NCBI GenBank assembly: GCA_020722945.1
Contig: DYJV01000008.1
Coordinates: 1-51,236, forward strand
DNA: 51,236 bases
Direction: 5' to 3'
From: Candidatus Methylomirabilis sp.
GTDB lineage: Bacteria > DYJV01
Below are positions 9,353 to 17,824 of the stretch, one piece after another. The translations under genes were made by a program, and so were the position numbers. The notes under the pieces are model-generated. The model saw only the letters and a list, made by a program, of their open reading frames with translations. It searched no databases and was not told the origin of the DNA. Position 1 is the first letter of the stretch, and each line of letters starts with the position of its first letter.

Positions 9353-10708
9353 TTAGTAAGAAAGTGCATTTAATACACTCTGTTTCAACACTTCAAGCAT
9401 AAATTTACCCATTTCAGACTTACTCATATTAGGCCAATTTGTTTTGTTGGCAGGGTTAGTATCCCACAATAATTTTGCATTTGCGATCTGCAATTCACTT
9501 ATACTCTGCATATACCTATCAATAAAAAATTCAGGATTATGGGCTACTACTGCAACCTTGTTAGAATCAATAGGCACAACAAATAGCGACAGTGGAATTG
9601 ATGCAAATCTCCAGATGCCAAGATTCATGAAAAAAGGGTGCATATAAGATTCGAAAAACTGCATCTGATAGATACTTCCGATAGAAGTATCAAACTTAGA
9701 AAGTTGATAAGGGTCATTGTAAGCATGTATAACACTATTTTTTACAAGGGTAAGCATAGAATCACTTTTGTTAGGGATTACCCAATCCTTGATAACAACT
9801 TTTTTGCCATCTTTTAAAATCCATCCATCCTTTATTGCTGAAAATCTTGGGAAAGAGAGTATCCCTTTAAATATTGCGGATTCATCGTATAGGTATTTGT
9901 AATCCTCTATGCTGCCACCAACACTGTATGAATGCTGACTATTACCCCCTCCAAAAATGATTACATCACCTTTTTTTATGGCATTAGCAACAGCTTCAAT
10001 ATTTTGAAATTTCTTACCTGATCCAACTTCAACTTCATTTAATACTACAAGTGGCAAGTGAGTTGATGAAAATGATACTTTTGAGTCAGGCATCACAGGA
10101 TCAAATAAAGCATCAGGAAATGCTTGATTAACAGCATTCATTAAAACCAATCTTGCATTTTCAAGCAATCCCTTATTTTTACTACTCAAAAGATTAAATT
10201 GAGAGATATAACTAATTGGATCAACCAAACATATATGGATTATTTTCAACCCAAACTGTTCAGATGGAAGAAATATAAATCTAAAAGGTAGAGTAACAAC
10301 AGATTCAGGGGATACCTTGAGTAGCTCCTCCTCTACTTTAGACATACGAACTTCAAGGACTCTTACCCCCGAACTTTCAGCTATTTTCACAAGAAAATTA
10401 CCATAAGAGTATTTTGAAGTAGGGCCTATAGGAGAAGCTAAAATAGTATTTGTAGCAAATGTGGTAAATGAAGTGTCTTTTGAGAGGTAATCACCAAGCT
10501 TTTTAACAGCACTATCTATCTCCTTTATAACATTGCTGTCATATTCAACCTTAAACCTTGCAGTATCAATAAGGTCATAAGCATCAGTATAACTGTAATG
10601 CAAAGGTGGTAGTTTCTTCACTTCAAACCCAGCATAGCTAAATTGGAAAAAGATAATTAAATTGAAAAAGATAAAGATAGAAATGAGAAGTTTGTTGCTA
10701 TTTTTCAT
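9353..10708 (-). CDS. Hypothetical exported protein
   Basis: 451-aa ORF with N-terminal signal sequence, inside the operon; family not recognised. Confidence 0.75.
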   Translation of the reverse strand: MKNSNKLLISIFIFFNLIIFFQFSYAGFEVKKLPPLHYSYTDAYDLIDTARFKVEYDSNVIKEIDSAVKKLGDYLSKDTSFTTFATNTILASPIGPTSKYSYGNFLVKIAESSGVRVLEVRMSKVEEELLKVSPESVVTLPFRFIFLPSEQFGLKIIHICLVDPISYISQFNLLSSKNKGLLENARLVLMNAVNQAFPDALFDPVMPDSKVSFSSTHLPLVVLNEVEVGSGKKFQNIEAVANAIKKGDVIIFGGGNSQHSYSVGGSIEDYKYLYDESAIFKGILSFPRFSAIKDGWILKDGKKVVIKDWVIPNKSDSMLTLVKNSVIHAYNDPYQLSKFDTSIGSIYQMQFFESYMHPFFMNLGIWRFASIPLSLFVVPIDSNKVAVVAHNPEFFIDRYMQSISELQIANAKLLWDTNPANKTNWPNMSKSEMGKFMLEVLKQSVLNALSY

Positions 10709-10720
10709 AAGATCTCCCTT

Positions 10721-11410
10721 CTAATTAGAATAGTTTAGTTTTAGCATAAATATAGTTTTTAATATTTTGTAACCAGCCAAAATTGTCCCTTTTACTGTCC
10801 CACTTATTTTAGATCTCCCTATCCTCTTTCTATAACAAACAGGAATCTCTTTTACCTTTAAATTATTTAATATAGCTTTTATTTGCATCTCAACAGTCCA
10901 GCCATAATCTTTATCTTTCATATCAAGCTGGAGCAATTTATTAAATTTTATTGCTCTGAAAGGACCTAAATCAGTATATCTAAAGTTCCAGAAGGCATCG
11001 ATTACTCTTGTAGCAAGCCAATTTCCAAAAATTGACTGTGGTGTAAGAAACTGTTTATCCATCCTTGCTCCAACTACAAAATCAAAACCATCTTCCAAAA
11101 TAGGCTTTAGCAACTTATCAATCTCTTCAGGGTAATCACTGTAATCACCATCAAGAAATACTACTATATCTGTTTCAGGAAGGTTCTCTTTTATAAAGTT
11201 GATACCTTTCATACATGCAGATCCATAACCTCTCCTTTTCTCAAAAAGAAGTGTAGCTGAAGTTTTGGAAACTATTTGAGGGGTAAGGTCAACACTCCCA
11301 TTATCGACAACTATTTTATTTTTGAATATTTCAGGAATATCATTCAAAACTTTTATAATTGAACCCTCTTCATTAAGAACAGGAATAATAATAGCAACTT
11401 TATTTCCCAT
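10721..11410 (-). CDS. Family 2 glycosyltransferase, dolichyl/polyprenyl-phosphate mannose synthase-like
   Basis: IIPVLNEEGSI, VVDNGSVDLT, FLDGDYSDYPEEI, DLGPFRAI motifs. Confidence 0.8.
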   Translation of the reverse strand: MGNKVAIIIPVLNEEGSIIKVLNDIPEIFKNKIVVDNGSVDLTPQIVSKTSATLLFEKRRGYGSACMKGINFIKENLPETDIVVFLDGDYSDYPEEIDKLLKPILEDGFDFVVGARMDKQFLTPQSIFGNWLATRVIDAFWNFRYTDLGPFRAIKFNKLLQLDMKDKDYGWTVEMQIKAILNNLKVKEIPVCYRKRIGRSKISGTVKGTILAGYKILKTIFMLKLNYSN

Positions 11411-11775
11411 TCTTTTGCATATAAATAAAAAAAGCTATATTGTCCAATTCCTTTTTTTTATTGACTTAAAGAGTTTTATAAATAATTTTTATGATAACTC
11501 TTTATCTTTTGATAACCACTATCTAAAATAAAATAGAGTAAAAAATAGGGTTAAAAATCTTTTTTATACAAAAAAGGTAAATTAGTGGGGTAAGTTTTAT
11601 TATAAGTTGATTTGCTTGATTATAAATGCTATTTTATATCTCTTTTACAGAGATACAGATCCACTTTAGATAGGCAGATAAAGATAAGAGTAAATTCAGA
11701 TATATTTATCTCTATACAATTTTTGAGAAAAAATTTGATTAGGAGTTTACCCATTTATATGATACGATTGGGAGC

Positions 11776-13068
11776 TTGCAAAAATATTTCATATCTACAA
11801 TATTTTTTATAATGGGAAAGAGATTTTTTCTACCTTTTGTAATAGCTGTATATCTTTTAAGTTACCTTTATCTCTTTTTTTCCAATAGTTTTAAATACAA
11901 TTTTTTTATTTTGAGCTATACAGCTACTATTTTGTCAGTTTTATACTTTGTTTTACTGAGAAATTCTCTCAATAGGAACATTATCTTACTCCTCACGCTA
12001 CTTACTCTCACTTTAAAATTTTTATTTATATTCAAAGAACCACTTTTGTCAGATGATATTTATAGGTATTTATGGGAGGGGAAGATTCTTTTAAATGGTT
12101 TTAATCCTTACACATTCCCACCTAATTCAGAGGCTCTCTCCTTTTTAAGGGATAATATCTATATCAACGTCAACCATAAAGAGTTTACAGCAATTTATCC
12201 CCCATTTAATCTTATTTTAAATGCTCTTATTGTAAAACTTCACTACTCTGTAACCTTTTACAAATTTACTCTTTTTCTTTTTGATACAGCTGCTTTTTTT
12301 ACTGTTATTGGGGCTCTTCATTTATCAAAAAGACCATTGAGAGAATCATTGATATATTTTTTAAATCCCCTTACCACTCTTGAAATTGAATGGAGTGGCC
12401 ATAACGATATTATAATGCTGCTGATGATGTCTATAGGATATCTCTTTCTTTTAAAGAAGAGAGATTCCATCTCCTCTCTCCTCTTTTACACTTTGGCATT
12501 ATTATCAAAATTTGTATACATTATCTTTATCCCATTTTTTGCCAATTCTTACAAAAAAATTAATATTTTAATAATTATTGCTCTTTTATTTTACATCCCC
12601 TTCATTTATGGGAAAGAACATATTTTTGACTCTCTTATAATGTATTCAAAAAGCTGGGAATTTAATAGCAGCCTCTTCTCTCTTTTAAAAATTTTTATAT
12701 CAGATAACTTCATTGTCAGGAAAGGACTCCTTCTTCTTTATTTTGTAATGTATGTATACATCTGTTTAAATGTGAAAAGTTTGGATAGAAAGTTGTTGTT
12801 CCTTACTCTTGCATTGATACTTGTATCTCCTACTGTCCATCCATGGTATGGACTCTGGTTGTTACCATTGTTAACTTTAAGTTTTATAAAAGAGATATTT
12901 ATATTTACTCTCCTTCTACCTATCTCCTATCAGATACTTGAAAGATATTTTGCCTCAGGAGTATGGAATGAGAATTTTTACTACACTACTATTGTATATT
13001 CACCTATAGGATACTTTTTAATTTCAAGATTTTTTCAAAAAATCAACAAATCTATCGAAAATAGATAA
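11776..13068 (+). CDS. Polytopic membrane glycosyltransferase, GT87/mannosyltransferase-like; start uncertain (11776 TTG or 11812 ATG)
   Basis: Many TM helices; LLSDDIYRYLWEGKILLNGFNPYTFPP and YPPF motifs of polyprenol-phosphate-dependent mannosyltransferases. Confidence 0.65.
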   Translation: MQKYFISTIFFIMGKRFFLPFVIAVYLLSYLYLFFSNSFKYNFFILSYTATILSVLYFVLLRNSLNRNIILLLTLLTLTLKFLFIFKEPLLSDDIYRYLWEGKILLNGFNPYTFPPNSEALSFLRDNIYINVNHKEFTAIYPPFNLILNALIVKLHYSVTFYKFTLFLFDTAAFFTVIGALHLSKRPLRESLIYFLNPLTTLEIEWSGHNDIIMLLMMSIGYLFLLKKRDSISSLLFYTLALLSKFVYIIFIPFFANSYKKINILIIIALLFYIPFIYGKEHIFDSLIMYSKSWEFNSSLFSLLKIFISDNFIVRKGLLLLYFVMYVYICLNVKSLDRKLLFLTLALILVSPTVHPWYGLWLLPLLTLSFIKEIFIFTLLLPISYQILERYFASGVWNENFYYTTIVYSPIGYFLISRFFQKINKSIENR

Positions 13069-13201
13069 ATGGTGGAACTTTTTAGTGCTGTTCTCAACTT
13101 CAATATTTCGCTACTCAATATCTATTTTTAATTTTAATCTTTTAAATATTTCTGATATTAACTCTTGACTGGGTAAAATCTTAAAACTCGATAAAAAATA
13201 C

Positions 13202-13231
13202 TTGACTTTTACAGCGAACACACTCTAAAAT
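13202..13231 (+). promoter_or_regulatory. Candidate sigma70-type promoter
   Basis: TTGACT (13202-13207), 18-nt spacer, TAAAAT (13226-13231); GGAGG RBS precedes ATG 13261. Confidence 0.5.
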
Positions 13232-13260
13232 AGTTTCGATAAATAAAATGGAGGGTATCG

Positions 13261-13707
13261 ATGTCAGATAAAAAATGCTCCTACTGTGGAGAAGCTTCTC
13301 AAGAGATTAATTTTGATATATTCACCGAAAATTACTACTGTGAAAATCCTGAATGTGTTAGGAAAGCACAGACAGATACAAAGAGTTATTTTAAGGAGAG
13401 GGAGAAAAAGATAAGTAAAGATTTTGCAATAACTGATATAAAGAGTGAGGAAGATTTTGAAAATATGCTCTACTCATTATACGGATTACTCGATAGATCA
13501 GGAAAAACAAAAGAGCTTGGGGCTCTATCCGAACCAGATTTTTTCAAAAACAATGCTTTATACCTTATCAGCTCCGAAATAGACCCCAAATATATTTCAA
13601 TAAAAATGGGTGACAAAGATAAAACAAAGGTCAATATCACAATAAAAGAGAAGATACCTGCAGATATTTTAAAGGAAGCAATGAAAAAAGCTAAATTTAT
13701 AGATTAA
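13261..13707 (+). CDS. Small hypothetical protein with N-terminal zinc-ribbon-like Cys pairs
   Basis: CSYCGEAS...YCENPEC; RBS and promoter upstream, terminator downstream. Confidence 0.75.
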   Translation: MSDKKCSYCGEASQEINFDIFTENYYCENPECVRKAQTDTKSYFKEREKKISKDFAITDIKSEEDFENMLYSLYGLLDRSGKTKELGALSEPDFFKNNALYLISSEIDPKYISIKMGDKDKTKVNITIKEKIPADILKEAMKKAKFID

Positions 13708-13731
13708 AAAAGCCACTTAAAGTGGCTTTTT
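13707..13731. terminator. Bidirectional intrinsic terminator between convergent genes
   Basis: AAAAAGCCAC-ttaaa-GTGGCTTTTT perfect hairpin with A/T tracts on both sides. Confidence 0.85.
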
Positions 13732-13737
13732 ATCTTT

Positions 13738-15399
13738 TTAGAAGCATACTTTTGCTATTTTATACTTTTTGGTCTCATCTCTTGTATAATCTGGTAAAAG
13801 TATTGGTGAGCGTCTATCTGTAGTTATACCAGAATTTTTTAGTTCCTCTTCATACTTTTTGACATGATCAAGTGTCAATTTTGATGAGCTGTAGTCAATC
13901 CCTTTTGAATACTCACCTGCACTCTTGCCTGCTCTTCTCCCAAAAACAGTAATATCAAGCAGAGAGTTACCCATTAGTCTATTTTCACCATGGACACCTC
14001 CACTTGCCTCCCCTGCAACATAAAGACCGGGAACATTAGTTTTTGTGGTGTCTTCAATTTTGAGCCCACCATTCTGATAGTGAAGAGTTGGAAATACAAG
14101 CATAGGCTCTTTACTTATATCGATATCGTATCTTTTGAACTGAATATATTTTGCAGGAAGCTCTTTCTTTACTGTCCCACTACCCTCAAGCTCATCTATC
14201 ATAGGTGAATCTAACCATACACCTATACGTCCTGTCGGGGTAACTATTCCAAACCCTCTCTCTATACACTCACGGATTATACATGCAGACTCAACATCTC
14301 TTGGCTCCCTCTCAAATACAAACTGCTCACCTTTTATATTGAGAAGATTTGCTCCGAGACCCCTGACCTTTTCTGTAATAAGGAGACCTATATTCTGCTC
14401 AGGAAAAGCAACCCCTGTAGGGTGATACTGTGTGGAGTGCATAAAAGAAAATGGAACGCCAGCTCTGTAACCTATCACAAGACCATCAGCAGTTGCACCA
14501 TAGTGATTGGTTGTGGCAAATCCTTGAATATGTAATCTACCATAACCACCTGTTGAAATAACAATAGATTTTGCTTTTACAACAAAAAATTCCTCTGTCT
14601 CCATATTAAACAAAACAGCACCAGCTGCCCTACCATTTTCGTCAAGCAGTATCTCAACGGCGGGGGAGAATTCGAGGACATCTATATCATTTCTCCTGTT
14701 CCTTACTTCATCTCTTAAAACTCTCATAATCTCAGAACCTGTCATATCACCAGAAGAGTGCATCCTTTTTCGGCATGTCCCTCCACCATGTCTTGTTTTG
14801 AGTGAACCTTTATCAGTTTTGTCAAACATCATTCCAAGTTTTTCAAGCCATTGGATAACCAAAGGTGCATCATTGACCAAAGCTGCAACTAAATTTGGAT
14901 CATTGGTAAAATGACCACCACCCATAACATCAAGGTAATGATAATATGGTGAATCGGGCTTTCTCGTTGCTCCCTGAATACCACCCTCTGCCATTACAGT
15001 ATTTGCATCTCCATGTCTAAGCTTTGTAGCAATAATTACTTTACAACCCTTCTCCTGTGCAATCAGAGCAGCAGAACTTCCAGCTCCACCACCACCAATT
15101 ACAAGAACATCTGTCTCATATTTTACAAAATCTTCCAATTTCATGTCAGTTGGAACCATCGAATGCGATTCAAGAAGATCAACAAATTCAGCAGGATAAA
15201 CTTCACCTTTACTTGGACCAATCTTTACAGCTCTACGACCTTCAGCTTTGTAATCAGGGTGAAATTTATTCAAAACATCCTCTCTCTGTTGTAATGTGAG
15301 AGGTGTGTAAAATTGCCCATTTTTTGCTTTATCAACCCTTGCTGGTCTTGATGCTTCAACCCTTTTTATTAGCTCTTTCATTTCAGCAGTGTAACTCAT
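13738..15399 (-). CDS. FAD-binding fumarate reductase/succinate dehydrogenase-type flavoprotein subunit (TfrA-like)
   Basis: DVLVIGGGGAGSSAALIA, HSTQYHPTG, GLYVAGEASGGVHGENRLMGNSLLD motifs. Confidence 0.85.
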   Translation of the reverse strand: MSYTAEMKELIKRVEASRPARVDKAKNGQFYTPLTLQQREDVLNKFHPDYKAEGRRAVKIGPSKGEVYPAEFVDLLESHSMVPTDMKLEDFVKYETDVLVIGGGGAGSSAALIAQEKGCKVIIATKLRHGDANTVMAEGGIQGATRKPDSPYYHYLDVMGGGHFTNDPNLVAALVNDAPLVIQWLEKLGMMFDKTDKGSLKTRHGGGTCRKRMHSSGDMTGSEIMRVLRDEVRNRRNDIDVLEFSPAVEILLDENGRAAGAVLFNMETEEFFVVKAKSIVISTGGYGRLHIQGFATTNHYGATADGLVIGYRAGVPFSFMHSTQYHPTGVAFPEQNIGLLITEKVRGLGANLLNIKGEQFVFEREPRDVESACIIRECIERGFGIVTPTGRIGVWLDSPMIDELEGSGTVKKELPAKYIQFKRYDIDISKEPMLVFPTLHYQNGGLKIEDTTKTNVPGLYVAGEASGGVHGENRLMGNSLLDITVFGRRAGKSAGEYSKGIDYSSSKLTLDHVKKYEEELKNSGITTDRRSPILLPDYTRDETKKYKIAKVCF

Positions 15400-15418
15400 T
15401 TTTTAGCCTCCAATTTAA

Positions 15419-16213
15419 TTATAGATATTGAGTTTCTTTTGGCATCCATGTGCCATCATGTATTGCTGGCTCTATCTCTCTCTCTACATATCTCTTTTTA
15501 AGCTCTTCAAGAGGTAATTTTTTGAGCTCATCAAGAAATTTTTCGTATTTACCTGAATTAACATCTTCTCCCCTTTCAGGTAAAAATTCATCATTAGGTA
15601 AAATATATTTCCCATACAATCTTCTGCAGAGCTGAGCAACATGGTAATGCTGTATCTGTGCAGGACACCTTGAAGAGCACAAACCACACTGTATGCAATC
15701 AAAAGACATTTTGGCAACTTTTTCAACATCACCCCTCATTGCAGCATTGATATACCCCATAACGTCTATATCCATAGGACATGCTTTTGTGCATGTATTG
15801 CAACCTACACACTTTAAAACTTCAGGGTAGAGAGCCATTACTGTTTCTGCCGATGCATCAACCTCTTCTATATTATACACTGACCTATTTGCAGGAAAGA
15901 ATGGAACTTGAGCAATATACATATTCTCCTGAACAACTGTCTGGCATGCTAAACCAAAATATATTTTGTAATCTCCATATATTCTATAAACTGTCCCACA
16001 AGCTCCACAAATACCACCTCTGCATCCACAGGCACGGATAAATTTGTAACCTGCATATTCGATCGCTTTCTGTATGGTAATGGTTTCTGGGACTAAATAT
16101 TTCTTACCCATAATATAAATAGGTATCTCTTTTGAGCCTTTTGGGAGTATAACCCTATCCCCTGTGGCAATATTTATCTTTTGATTTGTATTTTCACTCA
16201 TATCTCCCTCCAA
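15419..16213 (-). CDS. 2Fe-2S/4Fe-4S iron-sulfur subunit of fumarate reductase/succinate dehydrogenase type (TfrB N-terminal-like)
   Basis: CGCRGGICGACG 2Fe-2S motif; CVGCNTCTKACP and CIQCGLCSSRCP 4Fe-4S motifs; directly upstream of the flavoprotein gene. Confidence 0.8.
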   Translation of the reverse strand: MEGDMSENTNQKINIATGDRVILPKGSKEIPIYIMGKKYLVPETITIQKAIEYAGYKFIRACGCRGGICGACGTVYRIYGDYKIYFGLACQTVVQENMYIAQVPFFPANRSVYNIEEVDASAETVMALYPEVLKCVGCNTCTKACPMDIDVMGYINAAMRGDVEKVAKMSFDCIQCGLCSSRCPAQIQHYHVAQLCRRLYGKYILPNDEFLPERGEDVNSGKYEKFLDELKKLPLEELKKRYVEREIEPAIHDGTWMPKETQYL

Positions 16214-16216
16214 TAA

Positions 16217-17332
16217 TTAGTTTGTATCAGCTTCTATAATAAACTCATTTTCCCTGAATGTTACTACCGGAGCAGGGGTATCAAAACTCTCTCCTGCTTT
16301 ATATTCAAGCATCTTTTGAACCGATTCCGCAGAACTTATAAAGAGTGTTGCAACATCAATATCATTTGGACATGCACTTGAACATAAACCACAAGCAATA
16401 CATGAACTTGACATATGGTTTAACCTTGTAAGGTGGAACATCGTAGTGTTTTCAAGCATTCTTAAAGCACCCTTTCTCTCTGCCCACCCTGATATTGTAT
16501 CTGCTGAATGGTCAAATGTAGGACTTCTGAAAACACACTCTTTACAGTAGCATATTGGACATGCAACCATACAATTGTGACATCTTATACATTTTGAAAG
16601 CAGATTTTTCAAACCATCAATAGAGTTAACACTCTTTTTAAATTCTGCCAACTTATCTGCTTTGCTCTTAATCCTCTCTGATACAACTTTTGAGATAGTG
16701 GACTCTCTTTTGGACAAATCAACACTTTGAGATTCAACAGTATCAAACAACTTTGAACCCTCTTTCAAAGTAAATATAATTCCACCATCTCCACCGTAAT
16801 AACCTATCACAGCATCTGGAAGTTTTGGGTCAATGGATGGTGTCTCACAGATAGTGCAGCTTTTTCTGAATGAGAAACCATCAGCAGATTTGAGATCACC
16901 GTTAGAGTGAATTTTAGGGTAATTTTCAACATAATCAGGATTGTTAGTAATAAGTTTCTCAAAATCGCTAACCTCATATGTCCCACTACAATCAGTTGCA
17001 ATAAGAAAACAGTTGTCAAGGTCTATCTGCTTAAATTTGGTGAGCTCCACAATAGCCTTTATCTCACAAGGTTTTGCAATAATCATCAATTTTTTAGAAG
17101 ATTTTGTAAAGGTGAGATTCTTTGCAATCCTACCTGTCTGAACAGGTATTACAGGAGCAAATGGGTTAATATTGTCAAGCATACTCTCAGAGCTTATCAA
17201 TCCCTGAATATAGTTACTCTTGGAGCTGTTTAAGACAGGGGCAAGAACCTCATCAATTTTGCCAGATTTCATAAGATTTTTCAGGTAATCTCTGAAATCT
17301 TTAATTCCATTAAATTTACAGGAAATATTCAT
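16217..17332 (-). CDS. FrhB/FdhB-like (coenzyme F420 hydrogenase/dehydrogenase beta-type) 4Fe-4S dicluster protein
   Basis: KPCEIKAIVELTKF...IATDCSGTYE resembles FrhB; CIRCHNCMVACP and CIACGLCSSACP motifs. Confidence 0.7.
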   Translation of the reverse strand: MNISCKFNGIKDFRDYLKNLMKSGKIDEVLAPVLNSSKSNYIQGLISSESMLDNINPFAPVIPVQTGRIAKNLTFTKSSKKLMIIAKPCEIKAIVELTKFKQIDLDNCFLIATDCSGTYEVSDFEKLITNNPDYVENYPKIHSNGDLKSADGFSFRKSCTICETPSIDPKLPDAVIGYYGGDGGIIFTLKEGSKLFDTVESQSVDLSKRESTISKVVSERIKSKADKLAEFKKSVNSIDGLKNLLSKCIRCHNCMVACPICYCKECVFRSPTFDHSADTISGWAERKGALRMLENTTMFHLTRLNHMSSSCIACGLCSSACPNDIDVATLFISSAESVQKMLEYKAGESFDTPAPVVTFRENEFIIEADTN

Positions 17333-17368
17333 TTATTTTTCCTCTTCTATCTATATTTATTTGTTTTA

Positions 17369-17797
17369 TTATGCATCCCATGCAGATTTTAAAGTTGAGG
17401 GACCTTTATCTTTTAAAAATTTTGTAAATTCGGTGACTGTCTCTGCAAAAAGTCTCCCCTCACTTGCACTGATCCATCTGAGCCACACTCTATCATCTTC
17501 AAGACCAAAGTTTTTTAATATATTTTTTAGTATTGCAACTCTTCTTCTCGCTTTATAATTCCCTGACTGATAATGACAGTCCCCCGGATGGCAACCACCA
17601 ATAAGAACACCATCAGCACCATCAAGAAGAGATTTCAGAACATAGACAACATCAATTGCCCCTGAACACATAAGATGGACAACTCTTATATTAGGTGGAT
17701 ACTGCTGTCTTGTTGTCCCCGCAAGATCTGCACCTGTGTATGTGCACCAGTGACACAAAAAAGCTATTATTTTTGGTTCAAACTTTTCTTCAGCCAT
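17369..17797 (-). CDS. MvhD-like hydrogenase/heterodisulfide reductase-associated iron-sulfur subunit
   Basis: CHWCTYTGADLAGTTRQQYPPNIRVVHLMCSGAID...DGVLIGGCHPGDCHYQSGN. Confidence 0.9.
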   Translation of the reverse strand: MAEEKFEPKIIAFLCHWCTYTGADLAGTTRQQYPPNIRVVHLMCSGAIDVVYVLKSLLDGADGVLIGGCHPGDCHYQSGNYKARRRVAILKNILKNFGLEDDRVWLRWISASEGRLFAETVTEFTKFLKDKGPSTLKSAWDA

Positions 17798-17824
17798 AAA
17801 GAAACTCCTTAAAACTATCTTTTA

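Noticed and set aside
14990-17240. Overlapping antisense ORFs (15013-15294, 15057-15299, 15781-16041, 16907-17233, etc.)
   Set aside because: They lie opposite strongly supported Fe-S/FAD genes, have composition typical of antisense readthrough, and lack family motifs.
17369-17797. Possible selenocysteine in the MvhD-like subunit (or HdrA), as in some Hdr/Bam systems
   Set aside because: Expected positions are ordinary Cys codons and no in-frame TGA interrupts the ORFs.
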